DNA of 64,000 nt from Arctopsyche grandis (taxonomy: Eukaryota > Arthropoda > Insecta > Trichoptera > Hydropsychidae): NCBI RefSeq assembly GCF_051622035.1, contig NC_135360.1:10406001-10470000 (forward strand), given 5' to 3'. The notes under the pieces are model-generated. The model worked only from the letters and a program-made list of their open reading frames with translations, did no database searches and was not told where the DNA came from. Every line of letters begins with the position of its first letter. Within the stretch, counting starts at the first letter, position 1. Below are positions 11,201 to 21,900 of the stretch, piece after piece. The position numbers and the translations under genes were made by a program.

Positions 11201-13534
11201 CTTTCAGACCATGCCTTGGGGACCTATGTCGGCTGTGGAAATGGATCCTCGAGAGAGTAACGATGGTCCGATTTTGTGGATTCGGCCTGGTGAGCAATTG
11301 ATTCCTACCGCAGAATTAGGAAAAAGTCCAATAAAAAAGCGCAGGTAATAAAAGTATTACGTATGTCTGTTAAACTCTTGTAAATTAGGCTGTTTTATTT
11401 GCTTTATTAATAACTTGTGTCGTGTTTAATCAGAGCTGGGATCAACGAGCTAAGAAATCTGCAATATTTGCCTCGTTGGAGTGAGGCTCGCGAGACTTTG
11501 TTTGAAGATCGTACTCGGGCTCACGCCGATCACGTTGGACACGGTCTCGATCGAATCACAACTGCTGCCGTAGGTTTGTATATGACTCCAATTTGTTGTG
11601 CTGGTGATCTATGACGTGTGTTATGCGTGCGTTCATTTGTGATTCATTCATTTCATAGGCGTCTTGAAAGCAGTGGAAGGCAGTTCAACTGGAACTGGTC
11701 GTATCACTAAGGATGTTGTGGCTTTTCACGCTGGAGACTTCCCACAACTCGTCCAGTTACTGCAGTTGGATTTACATGAACCGCCCATCACACAATGTGT
11801 CAATTGGTTGGTTTATTTTTTATTGCATTTTTATTTTCATTGCATGATTTTTTTTACATAATTTTTACTTTATTTTTTTTACAGGCTTGAAGAAGCAAAA
11901 TTGAATCAGCTTCGTCGGGAAGGTGTACGCTATAGTCGATTTTCTCTCCGCGATAACGATATTTATTTTCTACCAAGAAATATCATACATCAGTTTAGAA
12001 CGGTATCTGCTGTCACTAGTGTTGGTAAGTTCAATGAAAAAACAATGCATTGAAGTTGCGCGTGTATTTGAATATATATATTATATATATTTTCCAATGT
12101 TCAAGATGTCTTTGTTTGTACAATCCAAACAACAGTTCTGGAATTCAATGCGAATACCTGGTTGCCAAATTGCATACAAGCATATTATATCAAAATACAT
12201 GCATTCACATTTTCTACATAATATGACCGTTAATGTATAAATGTACATATGTTTATAATTTTGAAATTCATTAATTTCGTTATTTTTTTTATAAACAATA
12301 CATACATGGAATTCAGATGTGTTATATTTGTATACATGCTTAAAATCTGTTGAAATATTAAGATGCATAACACCAGTATACTAATTTTAATTTTGTCTCT
12401 TAGCCTGGCATCTAAGATTAAAGCAATATTACCCTGAATCTGATAGTTCACCAAGTGAAGGTGTGCCAGAAGATATATCCACACCTGTAGATCCAGCGGC
12501 TGTCCAGGAAAACACGTCTGGTATATTTTTGATATTTATGTATTTTAATTATTTATATACTGTTTATGTAAGTATATAATTGTATTTATTCTTTTATTAC
12601 AGTGCCCAAGAAAACGCCAATATCTGCAAAACATAATGTAGATAAAATTGAAATGAGAGCAATGAGTACTATCCACCGGCATTCTGTGGAGAAGACGAAA
12701 TCTACAGACAAAAAAGTGCATTCAGAGTCTAGTTCAAAACAGACGTCCAAAGTGTCGCAAGAATCTCAAACCCCGAGTAAAACGAGTCATCATCCATCTA
12801 TTAAGAAACATCATAGCTCTAGCAGTTCATCTGGGTCGAGTAAAACGCACAGTCGGTCGTCGTCAGTCAATAAAGTACACGAGAAATATAAAGACTCATC
12901 CGTACACAAAAGTTCAAATAAACATTCTAATGACAAGAAATCGTCCGATCTGTTAATGTCTGATAAAAAAGAAAAAGTCCACGATGAAAATAAATTAAAG
13001 AAAACAAGTGACAATATTATAAGACCTATCAATTCCGAGAATGTGTCTGAAAAAGGCTGCGACTCTGTTCTCAAAATTCAGAACAACTATGAAACAAAGA
13101 AGTTTACCGATTCGAGAGTATCTGAAGGCAGAAAATCTAGCGGAGATTCAATGAAAAGTTCCGATGGGAAAAGAGATTACAGCGAAGTCTCAAAGAAAGC
13201 CGAATCAAAGAAATCATCTCCCAAAAGTTCAAGTCACTCATCGGATCGACATAGATCCAAACACTCGGATTCATCGAAACACCGGCATCGAACACACGAC
13301 TCCCATCATTCGACTTCACATAGTGATGGTCATCGTAGGCCTAGTTCCAGCTCAAAACATCAAGTTGTCGAATCTGACAAAACGAACATTCACGTCAGTT
13401 GTCATAAATCCGAATCAAATAATCACGATCTACCTATTCAAGACAATCATTTGCGCAAAGAAGTTGATGTGATTGACAAAGAGCACATTGTGATTCAAAG
13501 TCCACAGAATTGTGGTCATAAACCCCCCGATTGA
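5203..13534 (+). CDS. RSBN1: RSBN1/KDM9-type lysine demethylase, JmjC-like
   Basis: This is the insect homologue of round spermatid basic protein 1 (KDM9; DPY-21 in worms), a nuclear JmjC-like enzyme known to act on methylated H4K20. Twelve exons keep frame: 5203-5380, 9358-10077, 10152-10389, 10462-10579, 10662-10850, 10990-11130, 11208-11344, 11434-11573, 11659-11806, 11885-12024, 12404-12520, 12603-13534. The product is about 1065 aa. The start is the first ATG of the GC-rich frame, followed by a basic PKRRR motif. The conserved core begins near residue 380 (THPNGGATV) and continues through [24 protein letters not shown] and [17 protein letters not shown]. The HxD iron ligands fit H604 and D606, and the distal His fits H705 in [11 protein letters not shown]. 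The last exon is a Ser/Lys/His-rich disordered tail of about 310 aa. The family call is strong. The long exon-2 region (residues about 60-300) is less conserved and I do not recognise a domain in it. Confidence 0.9.
5890..6745 (-). mobile_element. Decayed non-LTR retrotransposon (RT C-terminal region)
   Basis: Reading the minus strand, 6745-6489 encodes a stretch with [16 protein letters not shown] and [13 protein letters not shown], the usual 'LEYAS..W.P' block after the LINE reverse transcriptase. After the hAT insertion (6255-6480) the homology resumes with stops and shifts: [11 protein letters not shown], then TRTVAV-like and [12 protein letters not shown] blocks, matching the typical C-terminal tail. 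It is 5'-truncated and dead. The clade (Jockey/I/R1-like) is inferred. Confidence 0.7.
6255..6480. mobile_element. hAT-type MITE, 226 bp, inserted in a LINE
   Basis: The TIRs CAGTGGCGGCTCGT and ACGAGCCGCTACTG match with one mismatch. The 8-bp duplication GGTAAATC lies at 6247-6254 and 6481-6488. It interrupts the LINE reading frame, so it is younger than that LINE. It contains repeated GGCTGCAG motifs and no ORF. Confidence 0.85.
6948..7431. mobile_element. pogo/Tc1-mariner-like MITE, split by a hAT MITE
   Basis: The left end reads CAGATATTCCTCGATTTACG once the inserted hAT MITE is removed. The right end is the reverse complement of CAGGTAGTCCTCGACTTACG. TA flanks both ends (6946-6947 and 7432-7433). 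These ends look like pogo-type TIRs, and the TA target fits. The unsplit element would be about 254 bp. It is non-coding. Confidence 0.7.
6958..7179. mobile_element. hAT-type MITE, 222 bp, nested in a pogo-like MITE
   Basis: The TIRs CAGGGCCGCCGAGA and TCTCGGCGGCCCTG are exact reverse complements. The 8-bp duplication is GATATTCC (6950-6957) against GGTATTCC (7180-7187), with one mismatch. It is inserted ten bases into the left TIR of the surrounding element. Confidence 0.8.
8340..8410 (-). mobile_element. SINE fragment
   Basis: On the minus strand this stretch (CTGCTGGTCAGATTAGGAT ... GATCATTTCCTATTAG) matches the body of the SINE at 34570-34650. The head and tail are missing. Confidence 0.45.
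8484..8950 (-). mobile_element. Truncated copy of hAT-type element D
   Basis: Starts TAAGGCTTCCAATCC and matches the reverse complement of 54730-55243 over its length, including the CATTTGTTTGCCACCCG and TTGGGGATTTTTTGAACACT segments. It stops at TTGGTTACTGAA, directly against a truncated palindromic MITE. The far end and target duplication are lost. Confidence 0.75.
8951..9268. mobile_element. Palindromic MITE (MULE-like), copy 2, left-truncated
   Basis: The palindrome core (ACTCACTTAATTTGCGCGAG ... CTCGCGCAAATTAAGTGAGT) and the right end (TTTCACATTCGGGCTCGTGA ... AGACCG) are intact. The left terminal 90 bp or so are missing, replaced by the hAT fragment ending at 8950. It lies about 90 bp before the exon 2 acceptor of the RSBN1-type gene. 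Confidence 0.75.
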
Positions 13535-14816
13535 AGGAATTTTGAGTGAGGTTGTATTATGGAATTGACTGTGATTCTTCTGACTTTGTTATGATTATAT
13601 CTATTTAAAAAGTGTTTTGGTCTATTACTAAATATTGCATTTTTATGTTGGAGTTGTTATTATTAATAATTTTATTTATTATGTATATTATGAGCCACGT
13701 TTTTCCTCTGTGTACAAATGTGTTACTATTTACTATTATATTTTTTGAATTAGTGATTGACATTATAAAGTGTGATACAAATACTGTTTCTGAAAAGTGA
13801 CATTAAAAACTTCATATTGTTTTCAATTTATGAACTTGGACTGGAAATTCAGTGTTTTTGTTTTGATTATTATTGATTTACTTTAGTAGAAAGTACAACA
13901 AAATTTTTCTCAAGAGTATCCATATAAGACAGAACTAAATATTAGTTACTCTCGTTGGTAAACAAATCTCTCAAAATATGACTGATGTGTAATGCTGCCA
14001 CATTAAAGTGTTATTTTCTACACTTAAGACGTAAAATAAAATTGAGAATATTTCTGATCTTATATTTACATAATGTTTTTTTTTTTTTGTGAGATTATAT
14101 TAGTAGAAAGATTGTGCAGTTAGATTAAAATATTGTTACTTAATGTGTGAATTATTTAATATTTCGATTATGAATATGTTTTATGATAATATACAAAGAA
14201 GCATTCAGTTCCTTTTTAGATTTTTTTTGTCTGATGGTGGAAAATTGATTTTTATATATTGTTTCATTTTTTGAACTTAGTAATAGTTTCGTTGATTAGT
14301 GTTAAAATTGTTACAGTGAAACTGGTATACATACTAGCCTTATCCTGAATACAATCATTGCTTTGATATTTTCAGTTGAATATTGTAAGCATATGGTATA
14401 TGCAATAACCACATTTGACTGATTTCGAGGGCAGTTTAAATTGAAATTTGCATACTTGCACTATGCCACTGGTAGCTCATTTATATTCAATCCCAAATTT
14501 GATTAATATTTTTTATGTAAATTCCATACAGTCACACTCGTTGTCGAACCCAAACACTTTTTAGACAGACAGCTTTTTAGTTTTTGTATTGGTAATTAGA
14601 CTACTTAATAACGTTGTTTATGTCATGTTTTTATATACATAATATATATTTAAAACTTGAGTATTTTTCCAAGCATGTAAAATATTGCTTTTTTTTTATT
14701 GTTTTGTAAATATCGATAGTCTTAAGTAATTGTATTTGTGCATAAAAAAATCTGCAAAAATATACACATTGTCAATCCCACACATATTACACATACTATT
14801 TTTTAGCAAAAAAAAA

Positions 14817-14884
<68 letters not shown>

Positions 14885-15760
14885 CACAATATACATATGT
14901 TGTATACATAATATAATAGTATTAAGTATGTTAGTGAATTAACTATATATTTTTTCGTTTTTATAATAGTATTACGTATTTCATAGTTTTAAAATTAGTA
15001 TAAAAGTTCGTAAAATTACTATTTATCGTATAAAATTCGCAGTACGTAGAATATTGATTATTTATTTTAAATTTTGATTTTTTTTATATATTTTTCTTAC
15101 ATTACATAGATTATACAAAAGGTATATGATGTAAATCGTATCTTTAAGGAAGAAAGCATTTTATTGTATATAGTTTTAACGTAACATTAAGCTAATTTTA
15201 ATGATGAAAATTCACTGACGTTTTGATTTATTTGTCTGAAATGAAATCTCAATGCACTGTTAATAATTTTAGTGTTTCAAAATTATTTCTTTCCGAAGTA
15301 CAATATTTGCTTGTAAAAAAGCGGCAATATTCAATAGCACCATTCAGTTTGATTTTTGAAATTATATTGTTATTATATTATATATCCTATTTGTTATAAA
15401 TTATTCTAAATTATGTTTCCAATTTATTTTTTATATAAAGTTTCAGTCGATATGAGCTATACCTTTTATACATTCAACTAGATAATTTTTGTATAAAAGT
15501 AAACTTCACGAAAGAAAAACAAAATAAACAATGATAGATTTTCACGTGTAAACATTGACGAAAATAAATTTTGGAACATCAGAATATATGTGTACACTTG
15601 TATATACAATGTGAATTTAAATATATTTAAATAACATATTTATTTAGTTTTTGCTTTTTCCTTTCAATACAACACTGCCCAAACTCCTAAATTTGATCAA
15701 TTTTTATTCAGGAAATATTTCACGGATAGATTTGAGTAATAAGAATCGTTTAATTTTTAA
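13535..15760 (+). other. 3' UTR and intergenic DNA after the RSBN1-type gene
   Basis: Very AT-rich, with no ORF of note. Part is probably the 3' untranslated region, but several candidate poly(A) signals (for example ATTAAA near 13803 and AATAAA near 14035) make the end uncertain. It contains a (TA)n microsatellite at about 14821-14876. Confidence 0.5.
14821..14876. repeat. (TA)n microsatellite
   Basis: An uninterrupted TA dinucleotide run of about 28 units follows a poly(A) tract. Confidence 0.9.
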
Positions 15761-15766
15761 TTGCTA

Positions 15767-15772
15767 TTTATT
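15767..15772 (-). terminator. Poly(A) signal of Vg1
   Basis: AATAAA on the minus strand, about 130 bases after the Vg1 stop codon; it is the first canonical hexamer found downstream. Confidence 0.5.
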
Positions 15773-15901
15773 TGATAAATAATATATCATATTTACACTG
15801 TAATTTATATGTGGATACATAACATATTCAAAAATAATTCATGAAATAATACAACTAGGAAGAAATCCTCGGTTTGCCGTTTCGGGGTTTATCGTATGGT
15901 A

Positions 15902-18900
15902 TTAATGGCCGCCACATTTTGTGGGTGCTGCAAAGTACACTTTTTTCGTTTCAGGATATTTCTTGGGGTCGATTTCTGGATTGTTGCCTTTCTTAATTTC
16001 TCGGGCGAGTTTGCTGAATTCCAAGTCAGTGCAAGGTCTGCAATGTACTGGAGTCTGAAAATATAAAAAATACATTTACATTAAATATACTACTTCTAAA
16101 TTGTTGCTACAAGAATTCTTATGTTTGTAGGTGGATTCAAACACTCACCGGCAATATCTGCAAGTTGTTTCTTCCTCCGCATTGCTTCGAGCAGGCCGGC
16201 AGGCGGGTGTATGTGATGCATAACTGTGTGAGGTCATCTACGAGTTGGACTTGTCTTTGCAGTTGGCAATTTCCTGGAGTGTGTTTCCTGTAAGTTTTGG
16301 TCAAGATGGCATTGGGCTTTCCATTTTCACCAGGGATGGTTTCTTCAGAAGATGAAATGATTTCAGAGTCGGATTTAGGATTGGTGGCTATTTTGTGAGT
16401 GTGTTCATCACTTCTGTCATTATTGTCACCGCTGCCGCTCGTGAATCTGTTTTGGTTGATTGAGGGTGGGACCCATTGTCTGCGGATGCATGTAGCTTGA
16501 TGGTATTCCTGTTGGCGTTGTTTAGTTTTAGCGTCACACTTGGGGTCGACCATAGCCCAAGAGTCTCCGAAGTGTTGATGTTCGCGAACGAAACAGCTTT
16601 GGGGTGTAGCAAGATCATAGAGCTGCTCTCCGCTCATTCCACCGCAAAGACCTTGGGTGTGTCCACTGAAGTAAACGCCTGGTTGCACCAGCACTCGTTT
16701 GACTCCATCGTAGACTACGCGCAGGTTATCGTCGTCAATCTTCACGACAAACTCGCCACTTGGGAGCACAAATGCTTCGAGGAGCAGAATCTGTCTGTCT
16801 TTGCTCCACAGTTCGTACGTGTGGGATTCAGTCAAGGCGACTGTCTTGCCGTTGACTTTGATACCCATATTTTCAATGTCGATGGTAATGAACTCGCCGG
16901 TTCCGGCTCTGTACCAGATAGACGTTTCTTGTTGGCCGTTGACTCTCCGGGTCCTTATGTTGACCTTTCTGGAGTGGTCATAACTTTGTCGTATTCCGTT
17001 TTGAGCCTCTCGGTCGCTCTGCATCAATACGCGGTCGCAGCCAGGTACTTGGTATTCATAGGAAACGTTGCTGAACGTATTGATCCTATTGCCATCAACG
17101 ACACAGGTTGCTGCAAAGAAACAAATAACATAAGAATCAATCAACCTATCATTAATTAATGAAATAATCATCACATTGTAGATACTAACGGTTGAATTGA
17201 CGTCCATAGAATTGTTTTAGAATGCGACGGTACATTGGGACAGATGGTTCTCTAGCAAAGACGCTCTTGACATACGGGCTGGTCACTGGTACATTCTTGT
17301 AGGTAATGCGTGCTGAAGGTAACTGCATTGAAATATTCATTGCGCTCAAGTCAGGTCTGAGATGCACATCCAACTCCATCTGTTGTTCCTTGCCTTTGTG
17401 GGTGATCCAGTCTTCTTCTATATACTGGTAGCCCATTTGGCGAGCTATGTTGTGGAAATTGGTGAGGATATGTTGTAATCTAGAGCTGATATTTCTGTAT
17501 GAAGCTCTCATGGTAACCCTATCGACGGTGCTCTGGAGAGTTACGGCCTTGCGGCAAGCTGGCATCATGAAGTCTCCCTTCTGCATTTCCTGTTCGCACT
17601 GTTTGATCATTGGGTGCTGTTTCAAGTATTCTTTCTGTTCGGGCGATTGGTTCATATTAGCTCCAATGCTAATCTGACATTCATTGAAGATTTTCCTGCC
17701 ATATATGATTTCCAATGTACCTTCAGGATACTTGTTGCACTTCTGAACCTTATTCAAGTTGGTAATAGGGGAGTTGGGGACTTTGGCGGCCATTACAGCA
17801 TTAAATAAGAATGAGGTGTCTCGGATAGAATTTTTGTTATAGTAGAGGATAGCCTGAACCTTCTCATCGACAGAGCTCTGGCAGTATGCGAAGGTCATGG
17901 CATATCTTCCAGTTTTATCCTTTCCGACGAATTTAAGTCCTAAATCAATAACAAATGCTCGTGGATTGCTGATACCAGATGATACAGTGTTCATCATCTT
18001 CTGTCGTCTATTTTGACTGTTCGGGTTGACATCTTGAGACATTTTAGTCACTTCTTCGGATGGAATCAATGGTTGTTTCCTTATTTTATCTTCCTTTTGA
18101 TTTTGTTGGTCTTGCTGATCTATAGTCGTAGTTTTTTTATGGCCATTTAGGTTATCTAAAAACCAAAATGATTTATTTATTAATACAAAATTTAATTTAA
18201 AAAAATATTTATGATATATCTTAAACTAACCGTAATTTACACTGAAGATGATTTTGCGAGCGGGGGATGCTTCAGCCAAGTAGGTGATGTCAGATCTATA
18301 GTACTCAGGATTTCTGACGTGCATATTGAAAATGGTTGGAATGATCTTTTCTTTCAATGGTAATCTGTATCCTGTACTTCCTTCAAATTTATCTGAAGAA
18401 CTTTTAACTTCAAAGACCATGCCCTCTTCGTATCCGTACCTTTCGTCCATTTGGAACTGAGGTTTTCTCTTAATCACGTGCGTGCTTTTTTGTTGTAACA
18501 CTGGCTTCATCACGTTCCTATCGGTGATGGCTGTGAATGGTGACACACTGTGGTGCACGATGAGAGTGTTCTTGTCGCCATTGAGAAGACTCATGGATAC
18601 AACAATGTTACTGTTGACGACGTCGATATCGGCATCAGCTCTGAGTGGCACATTCAATTGTTTCTTGATGATTACTCCAGCGGTGACGTGTTCGTTATGT
18701 TTGTTGACAGTGTTCACGAATCCAATTTTTCCTTCGACGTTTGTGGTGTACAAAAGATTGATGCTGCTGCTGATGTTGACGGTTCGTGGGATGAAGCTAC
18801 CTTCTGGTTTGATCTGGGCACGAACGTCACCTTGGATTTTCACCAAAGTTGGTGTGGTGTATCTGAAGTACAATGGGACTCCCATAACCAATGGGAACAT

Positions 18901-21900
18901 GATGACTGCATCTTCTGTTGTCAAAGTCTTAGTATAATCGTATTTCATTTCATTGTTATTTCCTTGGAACATTTTTGGGAATTCCATCAGTCTTTCTTTG
19001 TCGATCGAGAAGAATCTTTCCTGGCCGAAAAGTTTCAGGAAGAGATTGCCTTCGAATGGTTTCACATGTCGCCTTAGATAATCATTTTCAGGTCCGTTAA
19101 ATAACTTGACGATTTCATCAATACGTTGTCCTTGTCCTTGATGTTGTCCTTGTCCTTGATGTTGTCCTTGTCCTTGATGTTGTCCTTGTCCTTGATGTTG
19201 TCCTTGTCCTTGTCCTTGATGTTGTCCCTGTCCTTGTTGTCCTTGATGTTGTCCCTGTCCTTGTTGTCCTTGTCCTTGTCCATGAGGATATTGTCCGTGT
19301 TGTCCTTGTCCTTGTCCATGAGGATATTGTCCGTGTTTTTGTCCTTTCGATACGATTTCAGCATATATGATATCTAATAATTGGCTAACACTGGAAACAG
19401 AACTTTGCACCTAAAATTTATAAAAACATTTTCAGTTGTTAAATCTGCTCCATTCAACGGAATATAGTATATTAAAAAATATTCCTTAGTATGAAAATCT
19501 TGTGATGAATACCTTGAGTGGGCTGATCCAAGCTCCAAGCTTGCTCCTCCATTTCATTGCAATGGATTTAGGCAGAATGCTATCTTCACTTCCGATTTGG
19601 AAGTAGGACAGATCGTAACCGATATTTTGATCTTCAGATCTATAGCTCCTCAATACGACGTTGGAATATTTGTATCCATAGTGTTCTTTGCTCAACATAC
19701 TAGTAGCGGTACGAGCGTTTCTTGCCCTTAATTTGAAAACATGAAAAATATTGTATAAAATTTATCCGACAAATATATGTGTAACAGTTGATCAAAATAA
19801 ATATTTAAACACGTTAGTTGTACTTACAACTGCTCACATCCAGGCTGTCTCAATCGCGCAGCATCGCTAATCGCAGATTGAATTGCAGATCGAACGTTCC
19901 TGTTGCTATCTGTGTGGGTAGCTTTCGCCATCGACATCAACATGGAAATGGTGGGTCTAGCTTTAAGTAATTTGAAGATTGCAGCAACGCGAACTTCGTA
20001 GTCATCACCTTGGTTGTTGTAAATGTTGAATAAGGTATATCTGACTTTTTTGGGGAATTGTTTTGCGACTTTTTCAAGGTTTTGAACCATGTGGGTGCGC
20101 AAGAATTTGGTCGTACGTTCATTGCTTTCCAAGTATGGTGCAAAGACTTCTAAGATTTTAGGGTGAGCCAAATTTCCGATGGCTTCGATATAGACTTGAG
20201 CTTTGCGAGTGTCTCCTTTAGCGACAGCCGCTTCTAATTTCGGTTTCAAAACGGACAAAACGTTAGATAAGATTTGTTGTTGGTCTCTGGGCACGAGGCG
20301 GCCGAAGATGTGTTGTGGGTAGAGATCGTGCGCTATTCTATCATTAACGTAAACCTTATTAATAAGAGCTGTCGAAGCCAATAAAGCGGTGGTATTCAAA
20401 TGTTCCTGATTTCTAACATCGTTAGAAGCTGCGAAAGCGAAGAAATCAGAAACTATTTTTTTGGTTGGTTGACGAAGCGTCTTTGGGAGAATTGCTACCA
20501 ATTCAGCGGCTTCTTCATTTTGGACCTTTTTCGATTCAATCATTTTTCTGACTTGATTGAAGGCTGGACCAGTTCCGGCCAGAGCCAATGCATCGCGGTA
20601 AAGCTTCCAGGCAGTACGGGCAAGTGGATCTTGGACATTGTACATTTTATCGGTGGTTTGTTGTAAATGTTTGGAATCCATTTGAGATACAGCATTGACG
20701 AGTAAACCTAGCTTACTGGTTGTATCAACATCAGGCATTTGACCAGGTCGTTGGAGTTCCGTTGCGATTTCTTTAGCAATGTTAATTGTGTTTTGTACTT
20801 GAGCTGGTTGTTGTTGTTTGTGTTCTTCGGGCTGCAAGTAAAGTTTATTGGTGATGAGTTCTCTATCATCAGGCACACTATCCCATTTATCGCTGCTCTC
20901 AGAACTGCTGTATGAGCTACTGGATGAGCTGGAGGATGAACTAGAACCGCCTGAAGTCTTCCTTGGTCGTTTTCCGTCTTGCCACTTCTGACTTGGACGA
21001 TAATGATGATTTCCATGTCCTGAATGGTGACCCGATTGTGGGAATTGTTCGTGTCCAGGTATATGCCCACCGTTCTGCCCTGGTTTATTTCCATGGTCGT
21101 GTCCATGAACTTGTCCTGACTCATGACTTCGTCCAGATTGACCGTGTCCGTGATATTTTCCAGGTCGTTGACCTTGTCCTTGTCCGTTTCCATGTCCCTG
21201 TCCGTTTCCATTTCCATGGCCCTGTCCATTTCCATGGCTCTGTCCATTTCCATGTTCTTGGCTATTTCCATGTCCCTGTCCGTTTCCTTGTCCTTGACCG
21301 TTTCCTTGTCCATGGCCATTTCCATGTCCTTGTCCCTGGCCATTTCCGTTTCCTTGTCCTTGGCCATTTCCGTGTCCTTGTCCCTGGCCGTTTCCTTGTC
21401 CTTGACCATTTCCATGCCCTTGTCCCTGGCCATTTCCGTGCCATTGTCCCTGGCCGTTTTCGTTTCCTTGCCCTTGGCCATTTCCGTGTCCTTGTCCCTG
21501 GCCATTCCCGTGTCCGTGTCCTTGGCCATTTCCATGTCCTTGTCCCTGGCCATTTCCGTGTCCTTGTCCCTGGCCATTCCCGTGTCCGTGTCCTTGGCCA
21601 TTTCCATGTCCTTGTCCCTGGCCATTTCCTTGTCCTTGTCCTTGTCCTTGACCATTTCCGTGCCATTGTCCCTGGCCGTTTCCATGCCCTTGTCCCTGGC
21701 CATTTCCGTGTCCTTGGTGATAACCTGGTCCCCATTGTTGTGCATGTCCTTGTCCCTGTTCTTGTCCTGGTTTTTGGGCTTGGCCTGGACGGTGTTCATG
21801 ACCTGGACGTTGATTTTCGTGGATCAAGTGACCATGTCCTGTACCTTGCCATTGCCATTGTCCCTGTCCTTGTTCATCTCCATGTCCCTGTCCTTGTCCA

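Noticed and set aside
19074-19377. Open frames 'KDKDNIKDKDN' and 'MLSLSLMLSLS' over the exon 9 repeat
   Set aside because: Same cause: alternative frames of a tandem repeat inside Vg1.
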